A stretch of DNA of 64,000 nt, from contig NZ_CP058908.1 of assembly GCF_021432765.1 (NCBI RefSeq), positions 2,752,001-2,816,000 of the forward strand, written 5' to 3'. Of the stretch, positions 1 to 9,031 are shown one piece after another. The notes beneath the pieces were generated by a model. It was not told where the DNA came from, ran no database searches, and saw only the letters and a program-made list of their open reading frames with translations. The stretch is from Pseudomonas phenolilytica. GTDB taxonomy: Bacteria > Pseudomonadota > Gammaproteobacteria > Pseudomonadales > Pseudomonadaceae. The position numbers and the translations under genes are program-made. How positions within the stretch are numbered: position 1 is the first letter of the stretch; each line of letters starts with the position of its first letter.

Positions 1-865
1 ACTCCAGACGCTGCGCGGCCTCGGCCGAGCTGCGTTCGACGTTCTGGCGTACATAGAGGCGGCCGATTTCGTCGAGCACGGCGGTGGCCTGTTGCGCGTC
101 GGCGTCTTCCAGCGACAGGTAGATGATCCCGGAGTCCTTGCCGGCTTCGCCGACCTTGAGTCGGTCCTGGTAATCCAGTGCGGTGGTCTGCGCGCGGCTG
201 CGCACCAGCTCGAACTCGGTGCCGGGACGCGCCAGCAGTTCGCTGATCTGGACCTTGAAGCCACGGCTGACTACGGCCTGGCCCACTTCGCCGCGCAGCA
301 GCAGGGTTTGTTCTTCATCCAGCAGCCGATAGCCACCGTCGTTCTCGGCGACGAGGGTGAGCTTTTCGCCCAGGTAGGCCGGCGGTACGTCGAGCTGGAA
401 CACCTCGATCTTCTCGCCGCCCCAGGCAAGGCTGGCGAGGCCGAACAGCGGGGCGGCCAGCGGACCGTCGACGGCCGGGTCGTGCTGCCGCGCGAGGTAG
501 CCGCCCAGCAGCGGCAGCCGCATGGGCTTGGCGGTGATGTAGAGCTTGAGGTTTTCCACCGTCTTGCCCAGCACGGCGCGCGACTTGAGCAGGGAAATCT
601 CGGTGACGGCCTGGGATACCGAATCCGGCCGGGGCACGACCTCCGGCACGCCGGTGATACCGGTCTTCTTCGGCTCGATCTGGATCATCGCGGTGGCTTC
701 GTAGATCGGCGTGGCGACTACGGCGTAGGCGATGCCAAGGGCGGCGAACAGCCCGGTAATGCTGGCGATCAGTCCCTTGTGGTCGTAGGCGGTACGCAGA
801 ATACCGGCCAGATCGATACGGCTGTCCGTGTCGTATTCCAGCGAGGAGCGGGTCAGTGCAGTCAT
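1..865 (-). CDS. Wzc/Wzz-type polysaccharide tyrosine autokinase, N-terminal part (cut by window edge)
   Basis: The reading frame starts with ATG at 865 (MTALTRSSLEYD) and is still open at base 1, so only about 288 N-terminal residues are seen. A transmembrane segment lies near residues 31-51, followed by a Wzz-like stretch (ATPIYEATAMIQIE) and a long periplasmic region. This layout fits the chain-length domain of Wzc-family bacterial tyrosine kinases, which control polymer length and export of capsule or exopolysaccharide; a stand-alone Wzz would normally be ending by about this length. The kinase domain would lie outside the window, so kinase versus simple Wzz is inference. It is the fifth gene of a minus-strand operon, 43 bases after the glycosyltransferase. 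Confidence 0.75.
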   Translation of the reverse strand, partial: MTALTRSSLEYDTDSRIDLAGILRTAYDHKGLIASITGLFAALGIAYAVVATPIYEATAMIQIEPKKTGITGVPEVVPRPDSVSQAVTEISLLKSRAVLGKTVENLKLYITAKPMRLPLLGGYLARQHDPAVDGPLAAPLFGLASLAWGGEKIEVFQLDVPPAYLGEKLTLVAENDGGYRLLDEEQTLLLRGEVGQAVVSRGFKVQISELLARPGTEFELVRSRAQTTALDYQDRLKVGEAGKDSGIIYLSLEDADAQQATAVLDEIGRLYVRQNVERSSAEAAQRLE

Positions 866-908
866 TGGGGATCCATCCTGATGGTGCAGTGAAACAGGGT
901 TTTGTGAC

Positions 909-1841
909 TCAGCCTTTGGCCGGTCGCGGGGCCAAGCGCCGCAACAGGTTGAGTGCGAGGTTCTGGGCAACACCACAAAGCGCCTGCAGCTTGCTCAGCG
1001 GCGAGAGAAGCGCGAGGCACTCGCTGGCGACCTGGCCGAGGAAGTACTCGTACAGCTCGCGCTTGCCGATGCGCTGGTAGTAGCGCGCCAGGCAGTAATG
1101 GGCGTGCAGGGTCATCTGGATGCGCTGCCGGCTGGGGCGCATGGAGAAGATGCCGCCTTCGTGAACGCGGTAGGCCGCCGGCTTGATCTCGGCGATGAAC
1201 TTGCCTTTGCCGTGAGCACCGAGCAGCGACCACCAGCAGATGTCCAGCACTTCCACGCCAAGCAGCTCGGGCGGCAACTCCTGCAGCAGGTTGCGAAAGC
1301 ACACGGTCAGCGTGGAGAACGGTCGGCCCTCCATCAGCTCGCGCGCGCTGGCGTCCTGGCGCAACTTGCCGGTGAACTGCGGGCTGCGGATGACGCCCTG
1401 GGTGTTGAACATGAAAGCGTCGTGGTAGGTCAGCACGAAGTCGCGGTGGCGTTCGAGGAAATCCACCTGGATCTGCAGCTTGCGCGGATCGGTCCAGTAG
1501 TCGTCGCCCTCGCAGTAGGCGATGTAGCGACCCGCCGCACGGGCGAACAGCCGCGTGCTGAACGGTACGCCGAGGCTGAACTGGTTCTGCTGCTGGTAGA
1601 TCGGCTTGACGATGCCCGGGTAGCGCGCGGCGTACTCGGCGATGATCGCGGCGGTCGCATCGGTGGAGGCGTCGTCATGCACGATCACTTCAAAAGGGAA
1701 ATCCGTTTCTTGCTGGAGAAAACTCTCCAGGGTCTTCCTGATAAAGGGAGCGTGGTTGTAGGTCAGGCAGATGATGCTCAGCGTCGGCTCGGTGCGGCCT
1801 TGCCAGCGCGACCTGATGGCGTATTCGCTCTTCAATTCCAT
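909..1841 (-). CDS. Family 2 glycosyltransferase
   Basis: A 310-residue GT-A type glycosyltransferase. The nucleotide-binding start (TLSIICLTYNHAPFIRKTL), the HDDASTDAT segment and the acidic EGDDYW motif are all present, as is usual for GT2 enzymes that move a sugar from an NDP-donor to a growing polysaccharide. There is no membrane segment. Its start is one base downstream of the flippase stop, so the two are translationally linked. The sugar and linkage cannot be read from sequence. Position in the operon makes a role in assembling a surface-polysaccharide repeat unit likely. Confidence 0.85.
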   Translation of the reverse strand: MELKSEYAIRSRWQGRTEPTLSIICLTYNHAPFIRKTLESFLQQETDFPFEVIVHDDASTDATAAIIAEYAARYPGIVKPIYQQQNQFSLGVPFSTRLFARAAGRYIAYCEGDDYWTDPRKLQIQVDFLERHRDFVLTYHDAFMFNTQGVIRSPQFTGKLRQDASARELMEGRPFSTLTVCFRNLLQELPPELLGVEVLDICWWSLLGAHGKGKFIAEIKPAAYRVHEGGIFSMRPSRQRIQMTLHAHYCLARYYQRIGKRELYEYFLGQVASECLALLSPLSKLQALCGVAQNLALNLLRRLAPRPAKG

Positions 1842-1842
1842 G

Positions 1843-3390
1843 TCACAGGCTCGGTTTGGTGATCAACACGTAGAGTTTGAGAACCAGCGGCCGGGAGCTG
1901 GCGGCGACCAGGACCAGGCAGATCAGGCCGCTGCTGGCCAGCCCCAGCAGGATGTCGATGCGCTCGTCGCTGGCGATGGCGTCGAACAGCGGCTCTCCGA
2001 CCAGCAGGCCGAGAACGGTCATGGCGGTGATACGAACCAGGTCTTTCAGCCAGATGCCGTGCAGACCCGGAACGAAGCGCCGGTGTACCAGCGGCGGCCA
2101 GATGACGAAGGTGATCAAGCGCAGGCCGAACCACGCCAGCGCCGCGCCGAGCGCGCCATGCTGCAGCACGGCCCAGACCACCAGCGGAATGCTGATTGCC
2201 GTGGATACGACGCTGAACCAGATGTGCAGGCGCAGCTCGCCGAAGGCGTACTGCAGGTAGAACTGGAAGGCACCTACCGCCAGGATCGCGCTGCCCAGCA
2301 CGTACCAGGCGAGGATCGGCTCGCTCCATGCAGCGGCCTGCGCATCGCCGGTCCAGGCGAAGATCAGCTCCCGCGAGTGGAAGGCAATCACCGCCGCCAT
2401 CGGGAACAGCACACTGCAGACGAAGCGGCTGGCGTTGAGGTACAGCGCGCGCATGTCGGCGATCCGCCCTTCGGCGGTGAGCATGGTCATGCGCGGCAGC
2501 AGTGTCTGCACCAGCGGGTTGGTCAGGGTGAGCAGCCCGGTGGCAATCAGCGCGACCAGCGAGTAGTAGCCGTATTCCTTGAGCAGCAGCACCTTGGAGA
2601 GCAGCACCTTGTCCAGCTGCGTGAGGACGATCCACAGCACCGAGGTGAGCGTCATCCCCGCGGCGAAGGGCAGTACCGGCCTGACCACCGACCAGTCGAA
2701 ACCGGTGAACAGATGCGGGTTGGGCATCAGCGCGTAGGCGCGCGAGGCCATCAGCAGGGTTTCGATCAGCGCGACCGCGACCTGAAAGACGAAGAAGTCG
2801 CGCGGGTCCTGCGTCACGAAGGCGACCAGAAACAGCCCGCCGAAGTAGCGCAGGGTGGCGATCAGCATGTTCGCGCCGTTCAGCCAGCCATGCAGTTCCA
2901 GCCCTTGCAGGCCGCTCTTGTACAGCGTCGCGTATAGCCGCAGGCCGACCAGCACGCCCATCAGGCTGATGCACTGGGCGAGTGTGGCGCCGCTGAGTTC
3001 GTGGGCTTGCAGCCAGTGTTCGGCAATCAAGCCGCTGGCGGCGTGGATGCTGGCCCACGTCAGCAGAGCGATGGGGACGAAGATGATCTCGAACGAGCGC
3101 AGCAGGCGGCCCGGTTCGCTCAGCCGGGCAAAATCCGTGGCCTGCCCTCGGTAATGGGCGATCTGCCGCACCAGCGAGGGCGACAGGCCGGCATCGAGCA
3201 GTTGTAGCCAGGCCTGCAGTACCGCGAAGAAGCCGATCAGTCCATACGCTTCGGCGCCCAGGTGGCTGAGGTAGAACGGCAGGATGACGATACCGACCAG
3301 CAAGGCGTAAGCCTGGCCAAGGTAGTTCAGGCCGGTGTTGCGCAGTACCGAAAGCCGTTTCGGGTCAGGCATGGTGATAGGTGCGTCCAT
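1843..3390 (-). CDS. Polysaccharide flippase (Wzx/PST family)
   Basis: A 515-residue hydrophobic protein with about a dozen or more predicted membrane helices spread over the whole length, starting with NTGLNYLGQAYALLVGIVILPFYL. Length and topology match MOP-superfamily Wzx/RfbX flippases, which move undecaprenyl-linked sugar units across the inner membrane. It sits 5 bases after the aminotransferase gene and 1 base before the glycosyltransferase. Two ATG starts are possible (MDAPIT or MPDPKR); the longer one is used. The family call is firm; the transported unit is unknown. Confidence 0.85.
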   Translation of the reverse strand: MDAPITMPDPKRLSVLRNTGLNYLGQAYALLVGIVILPFYLSHLGAEAYGLIGFFAVLQAWLQLLDAGLSPSLVRQIAHYRGQATDFARLSEPGRLLRSFEIIFVPIALLTWASIHAASGLIAEHWLQAHELSGATLAQCISLMGVLVGLRLYATLYKSGLQGLELHGWLNGANMLIATLRYFGGLFLVAFVTQDPRDFFVFQVAVALIETLLMASRAYALMPNPHLFTGFDWSVVRPVLPFAAGMTLTSVLWIVLTQLDKVLLSKVLLLKEYGYYSLVALIATGLLTLTNPLVQTLLPRMTMLTAEGRIADMRALYLNASRFVCSVLFPMAAVIAFHSRELIFAWTGDAQAAAWSEPILAWYVLGSAILAVGAFQFYLQYAFGELRLHIWFSVVSTAISIPLVVWAVLQHGALGAALAWFGLRLITFVIWPPLVHRRFVPGLHGIWLKDLVRITAMTVLGLLVGEPLFDAIASDERIDILLGLASSGLICLVLVAASSRPLVLKLYVLITKPSL

Positions 3391-3395
3391 TCGAA

Positions 3396-4571
3396 TCAGG
3401 AAATACGCTTGCAGGTGGCGCCGGTGAGCTGCGGCTGTACCAGGTCGAGAGCCCGGACCAGCGGGTTGAACAGCGCGCGGCTGGCCTGTTCGCTATGAAT
3501 CGATTCATGAATCAGGGTATGAATGACGCGGCTCTGCACCTTGGGCGGTAAGCCTGGGTAGATCGGCAGGCAAAGCACGCGGCGACTGAGCGCGCGCGAG
3601 CGCGGCTGCGGTGCCTGCGGCTGCAGGTATTCCAAGGTGTCCAGCGAGGGGTAGAAATAGCGCCGCGGATTGATGCCGTTGTCGTTCAGCTGCTCACGGC
3701 TGCGCAGTAGCTGCAGTTCGTTCGCCAGCGCAACGGGAAAATAGCTGTAGTTGCGCTCGCTGCCCGGTTGTGGCGCCTGCAGGTCGAAGTAGCCACCCAG
3801 TTCGCGCTCGTAGCGTTGGCCGATCTGGGCACGCTGATCGAGGATGTCCTCGATGTCGTCGAGGATGCACAGCCCCATCGCCGCGGAGAATTCGTTGAGC
3901 TTGGCGTTGATGCCGATGCCCTGAATGATGTCGGTATCGACGATGCCGAAGTTGCACAGCAGGCGTATCCGCGCGGCCAGCGCATCATCGTTGGTGACGA
4001 TCGCACCGCCCTCAATGGTGTGAAACAGCTTGGTGGCATGAAAACTCAGGGTGCTGATGTCGCCCCAGTTGAACACCGACTGGCCGCCGTAACGCACGCC
4101 GAACGCATGGGCACCGTCGTACACAACCTTGAGGTTGTGGCGGTTCGCGATGCGCTGGATGTGTTCGACCGCGCAGGGATTGCCGAACACATGGGTGGCA
4201 ACGATGGCGCTGGTATCGGGGGCGATGCACGCTTCGATCCGCTCGGGATCGATGTTCCAGGTGGCTTCGTCGATGTCGGCAAAGATCGGCCGGATGCCTT
4301 CCCACTGCAGGGAGCTGGTCGTGGCCACGAAGCTGAACGGCGTGGTGATCGCGCTGCCGGTGAGCCCCAGAGCCCGGTAGGCGATCTGCAGGGCGATGGT
4401 GCCGTTGTTGGTGAGAATGATGTTCCTCACACCCAGGTATTCCTGCAACCGCTGTTCCAGCGCCATCACCAACGGGCCCTGGTTGGTCAGCCAGCCCGTG
4501 TCGTAGATGCGGTCGACGTAGGCTATGAACTTGTCTTTGTTGCCCAGGTAAGACTTGGTCACGTTGATCAT
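3396..4571 (-). CDS. DegT/DnrJ/EryC1 family sugar aminotransferase (VioA-like)
   Basis: PLP-dependent aminotransferase of about 391 residues. The motif STLSFHATKLFHTIEGG is the family signature; the lysine at residue 181 would form the aldimine with PLP. The start MINVTKSYLGNK at 4571 is chosen because the family begins this way; the frame extends 17 codons further upstream without family-like sequence. The N-terminus (VDRIYDTGWLTNQGPLV) resembles enzymes that make dTDP-4-amino-4,6-dideoxyhexose, but exact substrate is inference. A 4-amino sugar in the polysaccharide is therefore likely. The nearest upstream gene is the dioxygenase-like protein, 62 bases away. Confidence 0.85.
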   Translation of the reverse strand: MINVTKSYLGNKDKFIAYVDRIYDTGWLTNQGPLVMALEQRLQEYLGVRNIILTNNGTIALQIAYRALGLTGSAITTPFSFVATTSSLQWEGIRPIFADIDEATWNIDPERIEACIAPDTSAIVATHVFGNPCAVEHIQRIANRHNLKVVYDGAHAFGVRYGGQSVFNWGDISTLSFHATKLFHTIEGGAIVTNDDALAARIRLLCNFGIVDTDIIQGIGINAKLNEFSAAMGLCILDDIEDILDQRAQIGQRYERELGGYFDLQAPQPGSERNYSYFPVALANELQLLRSREQLNDNGINPRRYFYPSLDTLEYLQPQAPQPRSRALSRRVLCLPIYPGLPPKVQSRVIHTLIHESIHSEQASRALFNPLVRALDLVQPQLTGATCKRIS

Positions 4572-4633
4572 GTCGATTTCCTTATCGGGCCATGGGGCCC
4601 TTCTCCGGTTTCTGGCCGGCAAGGGGAGGGCAG

Positions 4634-5413
4634 TCAGACGGCGTGCTGGTCGCTTATCTGGCTGGCGCGACGTGCACGGTGCTGGTTGACCGTCAGGATC
4701 AGGCTGGTCAGCAGGCTGCCGGCATGCGGATCGCCGTAGTGGAAGATCGCCGTGGCACGGCGATAGGCCGGGTTGCAGGGCTCATTGGCGTGCAGTGAGC
4801 GATAGCCCCAGAACAGATAGAGGTTGCCGGGCACCAGACGCAGACGCTGCGGCCGAAGCAAATGCAGCCGTATGCCGAGGCTGATCAGCTTGCGTGTGAA
4901 GGCGTTCTGCACCAGCGCCTTCTCCAGCACATTGAGCAGCACACTGGGGCGAACACGGCGCCGATTGGCGAATAGCAACAGATCGCCGCGCTCGTTCGGC
5001 TTGCCCTGCTGGGGGATTTCGATAGGGAGCAGGGCGGTCACCAGACTGGCATCGAAGTGAAAGCAGTTGGACTCGCGCCGTCCGCTGCCTCCCTGAACGC
5101 AACGCAATACGGGAAATATTTCGGAACTCGGTGCGCTGTTACCGGCCGCCTGTCGATAAACATCGGCGAGCATGTTCTGGAAATCAGGCGAGGCCTTCAG
5201 CGCAGCGAGCGGACTTCCGGCCAGCGCAGTGTCGCCGTGATACGCAAAGTAATTGCCATCATGCCGCTCGGCCTCGATGGAAAGCTGCTCGCGAAGTTCT
5301 TCAAGCTGCGATCTGCTGAGGAAATCGGGAATGCAGGCGTAACCGTCTTTGTTTATTGCGTTGGCAATAAGAGCGGTGGAACTATTGTCTAAGTTGCTAG
5401 TTTGGGCGCGCAC
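4634..5413 (-). CDS. Phytanoyl-CoA dioxygenase-like (2OG-Fe(II)) protein, first gene of polysaccharide operon
   Basis: A 259-residue soluble protein. A possible Fe(II)-binding triad can be read: His119-x-Asp121 in CFHFDASL and His208 in YRSLHANEP, with Arg218/219 placed to bind 2-oxoglutarate. The early segment NKDGYACIPDFLSRSQLEELREQL is typical of PhyH-like folds. The start is GTG at 5413, 7 bases after GGGAG. It is the promoter-proximal gene of the polysaccharide cluster. A hydroxylase acting on a sugar or lipid-linked precursor is possible, but I do not recognise a characterised homologue. Confidence 0.6.
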   Translation of the reverse strand: MRAQTSNLDNSSTALIANAINKDGYACIPDFLSRSQLEELREQLSIEAERHDGNYFAYHGDTALAGSPLAALKASPDFQNMLADVYRQAAGNSAPSSEIFPVLRCVQGGSGRRESNCFHFDASLVTALLPIEIPQQGKPNERGDLLLFANRRRVRPSVLLNVLEKALVQNAFTRKLISLGIRLHLLRPQRLRLVPGNLYLFWGYRSLHANEPCNPAYRRATAIFHYGDPHAGSLLTSLILTVNQHRARRASQISDQHAV

Positions 5414-5599
5414 AAGTTTCTCCCGCAGAAAAGAGGGAAATATGAAGATTGTCTTTACATGAACTTTTTTATCTGACGGTGAGTTTTCCGCCTTGAGCCA
5501 GGGCGATTCACATTACAGAGAGAAACGAGTGTGTCTTTCGCACTTTCGCCTAGCTGGCGTATATATGAGTTTGGCTCTTCTGGAGTCTGTGTGGCATCC

Positions 5600-5615
5600 G
5601 GCAATGCTACCGCCC
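5600..5615 (-). promoter_or_regulatory. ops/JUMPstart-like element, proximal copy
   Basis: On the minus strand this reads GGGCGGTAGCATTGCC, containing the ops core GGCGGTAGC that pauses RNA polymerase and recruits the antiterminator RfaH in long polysaccharide operons. It lies about 190 bases upstream of the first gene. The core match is exact; function is inferred from the known motif. Confidence 0.65.
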
Positions 5616-5712
5616 ACCGGCGTTTCAGACCGTTTCGCCGTTCAGTGCTCTTTACCGTCTTGACTCAGATTCCGCACTGCAAAGCCGTTAACTGCCCAAT
5701 AACTTTTATTTG

Positions 5713-5727
5713 GGCAAAGCTACCGCA
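5713..5727 (-). promoter_or_regulatory. ops-like element, distal copy
   Basis: On the minus strand GCGGTAGCTTTGCC, matching the proximal copy in 13 of 14 positions, about 113 bases further upstream. It lacks the first G of the E. coli core (TGCGGTAGC). A second copy at this spacing suggests a repeated recruitment or pause site. Confidence 0.45.
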
Positions 5728-6230
5728 CTTACCTCTCTTTGCGGTTCTTGAACTGACAATTTTTCGGCGCTTCGCTGGCGGTATAACTCAGCTGCTGAAC
5801 TTGATCGCTCCCGATGATCTTAACTGCTCGCAGCGCACTACTCCGTTCGGCAATAGATATCCGTCAAACTGTGATCGAAGTCAAGCTCGCGGAGACGTTT
5901 TTTTGTTGCTTGGCGAAGCCAGCTGAGTCGGCTCGTATAACCTGCTGAAAGGCAAAGAAAATTTATTTTGACGGTTCCTGCAAGAATCAATCCTTGGGTG
6001 GATTGCAATTGTCTTGTCTATATTTCAATTGTTGCTAATAGTTGAGTGCTTTACTAAGCGAACGCCTATGGAAATAAGCGCTCTTTTTTAAATGCTATCT
6101 GGAATAAGTGTTTGAGAAATGAGAGTTGCTTTCATTTCGTGCGATAAGCCGCCGCAGAGGCCGGCAGGCGGGGGCGAGGAGGGATAACGGCTCGTGCCTA
6201 AGACGCTTCACACAATGAGCGCAGAAACGA

Positions 6231-6258
6231 AAAAGGCCACTCGATGAGTGGCCTTTTT
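6231..6258 (-). terminator. Rho-independent terminator after tRNA-fMet (unit 1)
   Basis: Perfect 8-bp stem GGCCACTC/GAGTGGCC with a 3-base loop (6235-6253), flanked by an A run on the left that becomes a T run in the minus-strand transcript. Confidence 0.85.
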
Positions 6259-6262
6259 GAAT

Positions 6263-6339
<77 letters not shown>

Positions 6340-6345
6340 CCGTGA

Positions 6346-6373
6346 ATTCTACGCATTGAGCGTCGGCTGTCAA
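6346..6373 (-). promoter_or_regulatory. Sigma70 promoter of tRNA-fMet copy 1
   Basis: Minus strand TTGACA (6368-6373), 16-base spacer, TAGAAT (6346-6351), ending 6 bases before the tRNA. Confidence 0.8.
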
Positions 6374-6440
6374 GCTATTTCTTGAAAAATTAGCTTTTTT
6401 ATCAGCGAGTTAGCTTCGCAGCGCGCTGTACAGATAAACA

Positions 6441-6468
6441 AAAAAGGCCACTCGATGAGTGGCCTTTT
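6441..6468 (-). terminator. Rho-independent terminator after tRNA-fMet (unit 2)
   Basis: Same perfect 8-bp stem as unit 1 (6446-6464), followed on the minus strand by a T run. Confidence 0.85.
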
Positions 6469-6472
6469 GAAT

Positions 6473-6549
<77 letters not shown>

Positions 6550-6555
6550 GCGCGA

Positions 6556-6583
6556 ATTCTACAGGTTCTGTCGTGATTGTCAC
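6556..6583 (-). promoter_or_regulatory. Sigma70 promoter of tRNA-fMet copy 2
   Basis: Minus strand GTGACA (6578-6583), 16-base spacer, TAGAAT (6556-6561). The -10 is identical to that of copy 1; the -35 differs at one base. Confidence 0.7.
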
Positions 6584-6590
6584 GACCTGA

Positions 6591-6779
6591 TTAGAAAATT
6601 TTTCTGAGCGGCATCGGCAGGCTGAATATCTTCGCCGCCGAGCGATTGCGGTGGTGTACGCGTGGACGATGGTGGCGACGGGCGATCCGCATCATGCCCC
6701 AGAGCAGCGCCAGTGCGACCAGGAACCAGCCGAAGAGCATCAACATAAGGGTGAAGGCGGGCGTCATCATGTAGCGCAT
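6591..6779 (-). CDS. Small single-pass membrane protein, unknown
   Basis: A 62-codon frame beginning MRYMMTPAFTLML, with a hydrophobic helix (LMLFGWFLVALALLWGMM) followed by a strongly basic tail (ARRHHRPRVHHRNR). A weak AGGA precedes the ATG at 6779; an ATG at 6770 is also possible. No family recognised. It ends just before the promoter of tRNA-fMet copy 2, and readthrough would enter the tRNA genes. Coding status is uncertain. Confidence 0.4.
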   Translation of the reverse strand: MRYMMTPAFTLMLMLFGWFLVALALLWGMMRIARRHHRPRVHHRNRSAAKIFSLPMPLRKIF

Positions 6780-6907
6780 CCTGTGCTGTGAGTCTCGTCC
6801 TTTGGCTATGCAGTGGACCTTGTGTGCCCGAAGCGGTTCCAGACCGGCCGGAACGCCTGTGAGTGACGTACGGCCTAAACTGCAGGGGAATAAAGGAGGA
6901 GACAGCC

Positions 6908-7189
6908 ATGCGTGTTCATCTTCTGCTTGCGTTCGGGGTTGTGTGGTGGGCGAGCGCTGCAACCGCGCAATCGGACGGCGTGTCGCCAGAGCGTGCAACT
7001 ACCGACGACGGCGCGCGAGAAACCGAAACCGTCGTGAAGGGATGGTCGGAAGCGGACAAGGCCCCGGATGAGGCGTCGAAACGCTTGGCGGTACCGCTTG
7101 AGCGCAATGCCGGCGAACCCGGTCATGGGGGCAATGAGACCGATATGGTCCACCACCGACGAGAGCTGCGAGACAAGTTCGACGATTGA
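6908..7189 (+). CDS. Small secreted protein, unknown
   Basis: 93 residues with a clear Sec signal peptide ([21 protein letters not shown]) and a short, very polar, charged mature part ending in [10 protein letters not shown]. The ATG at 6908 is chosen because it follows a strong AAAGGAGGA site and begins the signal peptide. No cysteine for a lipobox and no family recognised. It reads toward dusC, but about 100 bases separate them. Periplasmic location is inferred. Confidence 0.6.
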   Translation: MRVHLLLAFGVVWWASAATAQSDGVSPERATTDDGARETETVVKGWSEADKAPDEASKRLAVPLERNAGEPGHGGNETDMVHHRRELRDKFDD

Positions 7190-7293
7190 TCGGGTGCGTT
7201 GCCTCGAGGACGCCAGGAACAGGCTTCGCTCGGCATTCATCGGTGCGGCCGATCTCCGTACAATGCCGTCCCTTTTTCACGAGACGTCGCAAC

Positions 7294-8268
7294 ATGCAGA
7301 TCGCTCTTGCACCGATGGAAGGACTGGTCGATGAGATCCTGCGCGATGTTTTGACCCGGGCGGGTGGCGTCGACTGGTGCGTGACCGAGTTCATTCGCGT
7401 CTCGGACCGCCTTCTGCCGCAGAGCAGCTTCCGCAAACTAGCACCGGAGCTGACCGAGGGTGCGGTGACGCGTGCCGGTACGCCAGTGCGGGTGCAGCTG
7501 CTGGGCTCCGATCCGGCCTGCCTGGCGGACAATGCCGCCTATGCCTGCACGCTGGGAGCGCCGGCCATTGACCTGAACTTCGGCTGCCCGGCGCGAACGG
7601 TCAACAAATCGCGCGGCGGCGCCGTGCTGCTCAAGGAACCAGAGCTGCTGCACGCCATTGTCTGCGAGGTGCGCCGCAGCGTTCCGGCGCATATTCCGGT
7701 GACCGCGAAGATGCGCCTGGGCTTCGACAGTCCGGATGGCGCCCTCGATTGCGCGCGTGCATTGACTGCTGGCGGCGCGCAGCAGTTGGTGGTGCATGCG
7801 CGCACCAAGCTGGACGGCTATAAGCCCCCGGCGCATTGGGAATGGGTAGCTAGGGTGCGTGATGTGGTGGATGTGCCGGTGTACGCCAATGGCGAGATCT
7901 GGTCGGTGGCTGACTGGCGCCGCTGCCGCGAGGTCAGTGGCGTCGAGGATGTGATGCTCGGGCGCGGGCTAGTTTCGCGTCCCGATCTGGCCCGTCAGAT
8001 CGCGGCGGCGAGGCAGGGGCAGGCGCTGGCTGAGATGAGCTGGGACGCCTTCAAGCCCATGCTGGCCGATTTCTGGCGCCAGGCCCGTGGCAAGATCGCA
8101 CCGCGCTACGCGCCTGGCCGACTCAAGCAATGGCTTGCATTGCTGACGCGCAATTATCCGCAGGCGTCGACATTGTTCGCCGAGCTTCGTCGGGAGAACG
8201 ACTGCGAGCGGATCGATGCCTTGCTCGGCGTGGATACCCAGGCCATCCGCCAACGAGCGCTGGCGTAG
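7294..8268 (+). CDS. dusC: tRNA-dihydrouridine(16) synthase DusC
   Basis: 324 residues, flavin-dependent reductase of uridine in the tRNA D-loop. The N-terminus [19 protein letters not shown] and the motif [18 protein letters not shown] are family hallmarks; Cys98 is the expected proton donor. The length and the sequence [17 protein letters not shown] fit the DusC branch rather than DusA or DusB. Start at 7294 begins the conserved beta-strand; an extended frame upstream has no homologous look. It stands alone, convergent with the SDR gene 5 bases beyond its stop. Confidence 0.9.
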   Translation: MQIALAPMEGLVDEILRDVLTRAGGVDWCVTEFIRVSDRLLPQSSFRKLAPELTEGAVTRAGTPVRVQLLGSDPACLADNAAYACTLGAPAIDLNFGCPARTVNKSRGGAVLLKEPELLHAIVCEVRRSVPAHIPVTAKMRLGFDSPDGALDCARALTAGGAQQLVVHARTKLDGYKPPAHWEWVARVRDVVDVPVYANGEIWSVADWRRCREVSGVEDVMLGRGLVSRPDLARQIAAARQGQALAEMSWDAFKPMLADFWRQARGKIAPRYAPGRLKQWLALLTRNYPQASTLFAELRRENDCERIDALLGVDTQAIRQRALA

Positions 8269-8273
8269 CGGGC

Positions 8274-9020
8274 TCAGCGTCCGCCACTGACATCCAGCAA
8301 CGCGCCGCTGGTATAGCTGGCGCCGTCACCGGCAAGCCAGAGAATGGCCTCGGCGACCTCACGTGCGTCGCCTCCGCGTCCGAGCGGTACGCTTGTCCTG
8401 ACCCGCTCGATCCGGTCCGGCTCGCCACCGCTGGCGTGGATTTCGGTATGGATCACGCCGGGACGCACCGCGTTGACGCGAATACCTTCGCCGCCCACTT
8501 CCTTGGCCAGTCCCAGCGTCATGCTGTCGATGGCGCCCTTGGCTGCCGCATAGTCGATGTACTCGCCGGGGGCGCCGAGGCGTGCGGCCGCCGAGGAAAG
8601 ATTAATGATCGCGCCGCCATGCCCGCCGTGGCGGGTCGACATCCGTTTGATCGCCTCGCGGGCGCAGAGAAAGCTGCCGATCACATTGGTGCCAAGCACG
8701 CGGCTCCAGCGTGCCGCATCCATTTGCTCCAGGCGCATCTGTCGCTCCAGCATGCCGGCGTTGTTGACCAGTACGTCGAGGCGGCCGAATTCCCTGTCAA
8801 GCGCGGTGAACAGGTCGAGCACTTCATCTTCGCGGGAGACATCGGCCTGTACCGCGATGGCTTGTACGCCGAGCCGCTGGGCCTCGTGCAATACCTGGCG
8901 CGCGGCATCTTCCCGATGGTGATAATTCAGGCACAGGGCATAGCCCTGTTCTGCCGCCAGTTGCGCGGTGGCGGCGCCGATGCCACGGCTGGCGCCGGTG
9001 ATCAGCATGACCTTGGACAT
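8274..9020 (-). CDS. Short-chain dehydrogenase/reductase (SDR)
   Basis: 248-residue classical SDR. The cofactor-binding TGASRGIGAA lies at residues 8-17, the NNAG motif follows, and the catalytic Ser (INLSSAAA) and Tyr-x3-Lys (EYIDYAAAK) are present. These enzymes reduce carbonyls or oxidise alcohols with NAD(P)H; the substrate is unknown. It lies 11 bases after the LysR gene on the same strand and is probably co-transcribed with it. Confidence 0.85.
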   Translation of the reverse strand: MSKVMLITGASRGIGAATAQLAAEQGYALCLNYHHREDAARQVLHEAQRLGVQAIAVQADVSREDEVLDLFTALDREFGRLDVLVNNAGMLERQMRLEQMDAARWSRVLGTNVIGSFLCAREAIKRMSTRHGGHGGAIINLSSAAARLGAPGEYIDYAAAKGAIDSMTLGLAKEVGGEGIRVNAVRPGVIHTEIHASGGEPDRIERVRTSVPLGRGGDAREVAEAILWLAGDGASYTSGALLDVSGGR

Positions 9021-9031
9021 GACGGGCCTCT

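Larger units (their letters stand above)
5414..6230 (-). other. AT-rich non-coding leader of the polysaccharide operon
   Basis: About 0.8 kb without a convincing gene, clearly richer in A and T than its neighbours. It contains the two ops-like elements listed separately, which face the operon on the minus strand. A promoter could not be fixed with confidence. A plus-strand open frame (5531-5926, 131 codons) has no recognisable protein features and is not called. Confidence 0.6.

Noticed and set aside
5531..5926. 131-codon plus-strand frame in the polysaccharide leader
   Set aside because: No ribosome site, no homology-like features, and it runs antisense through both ops-like elements.
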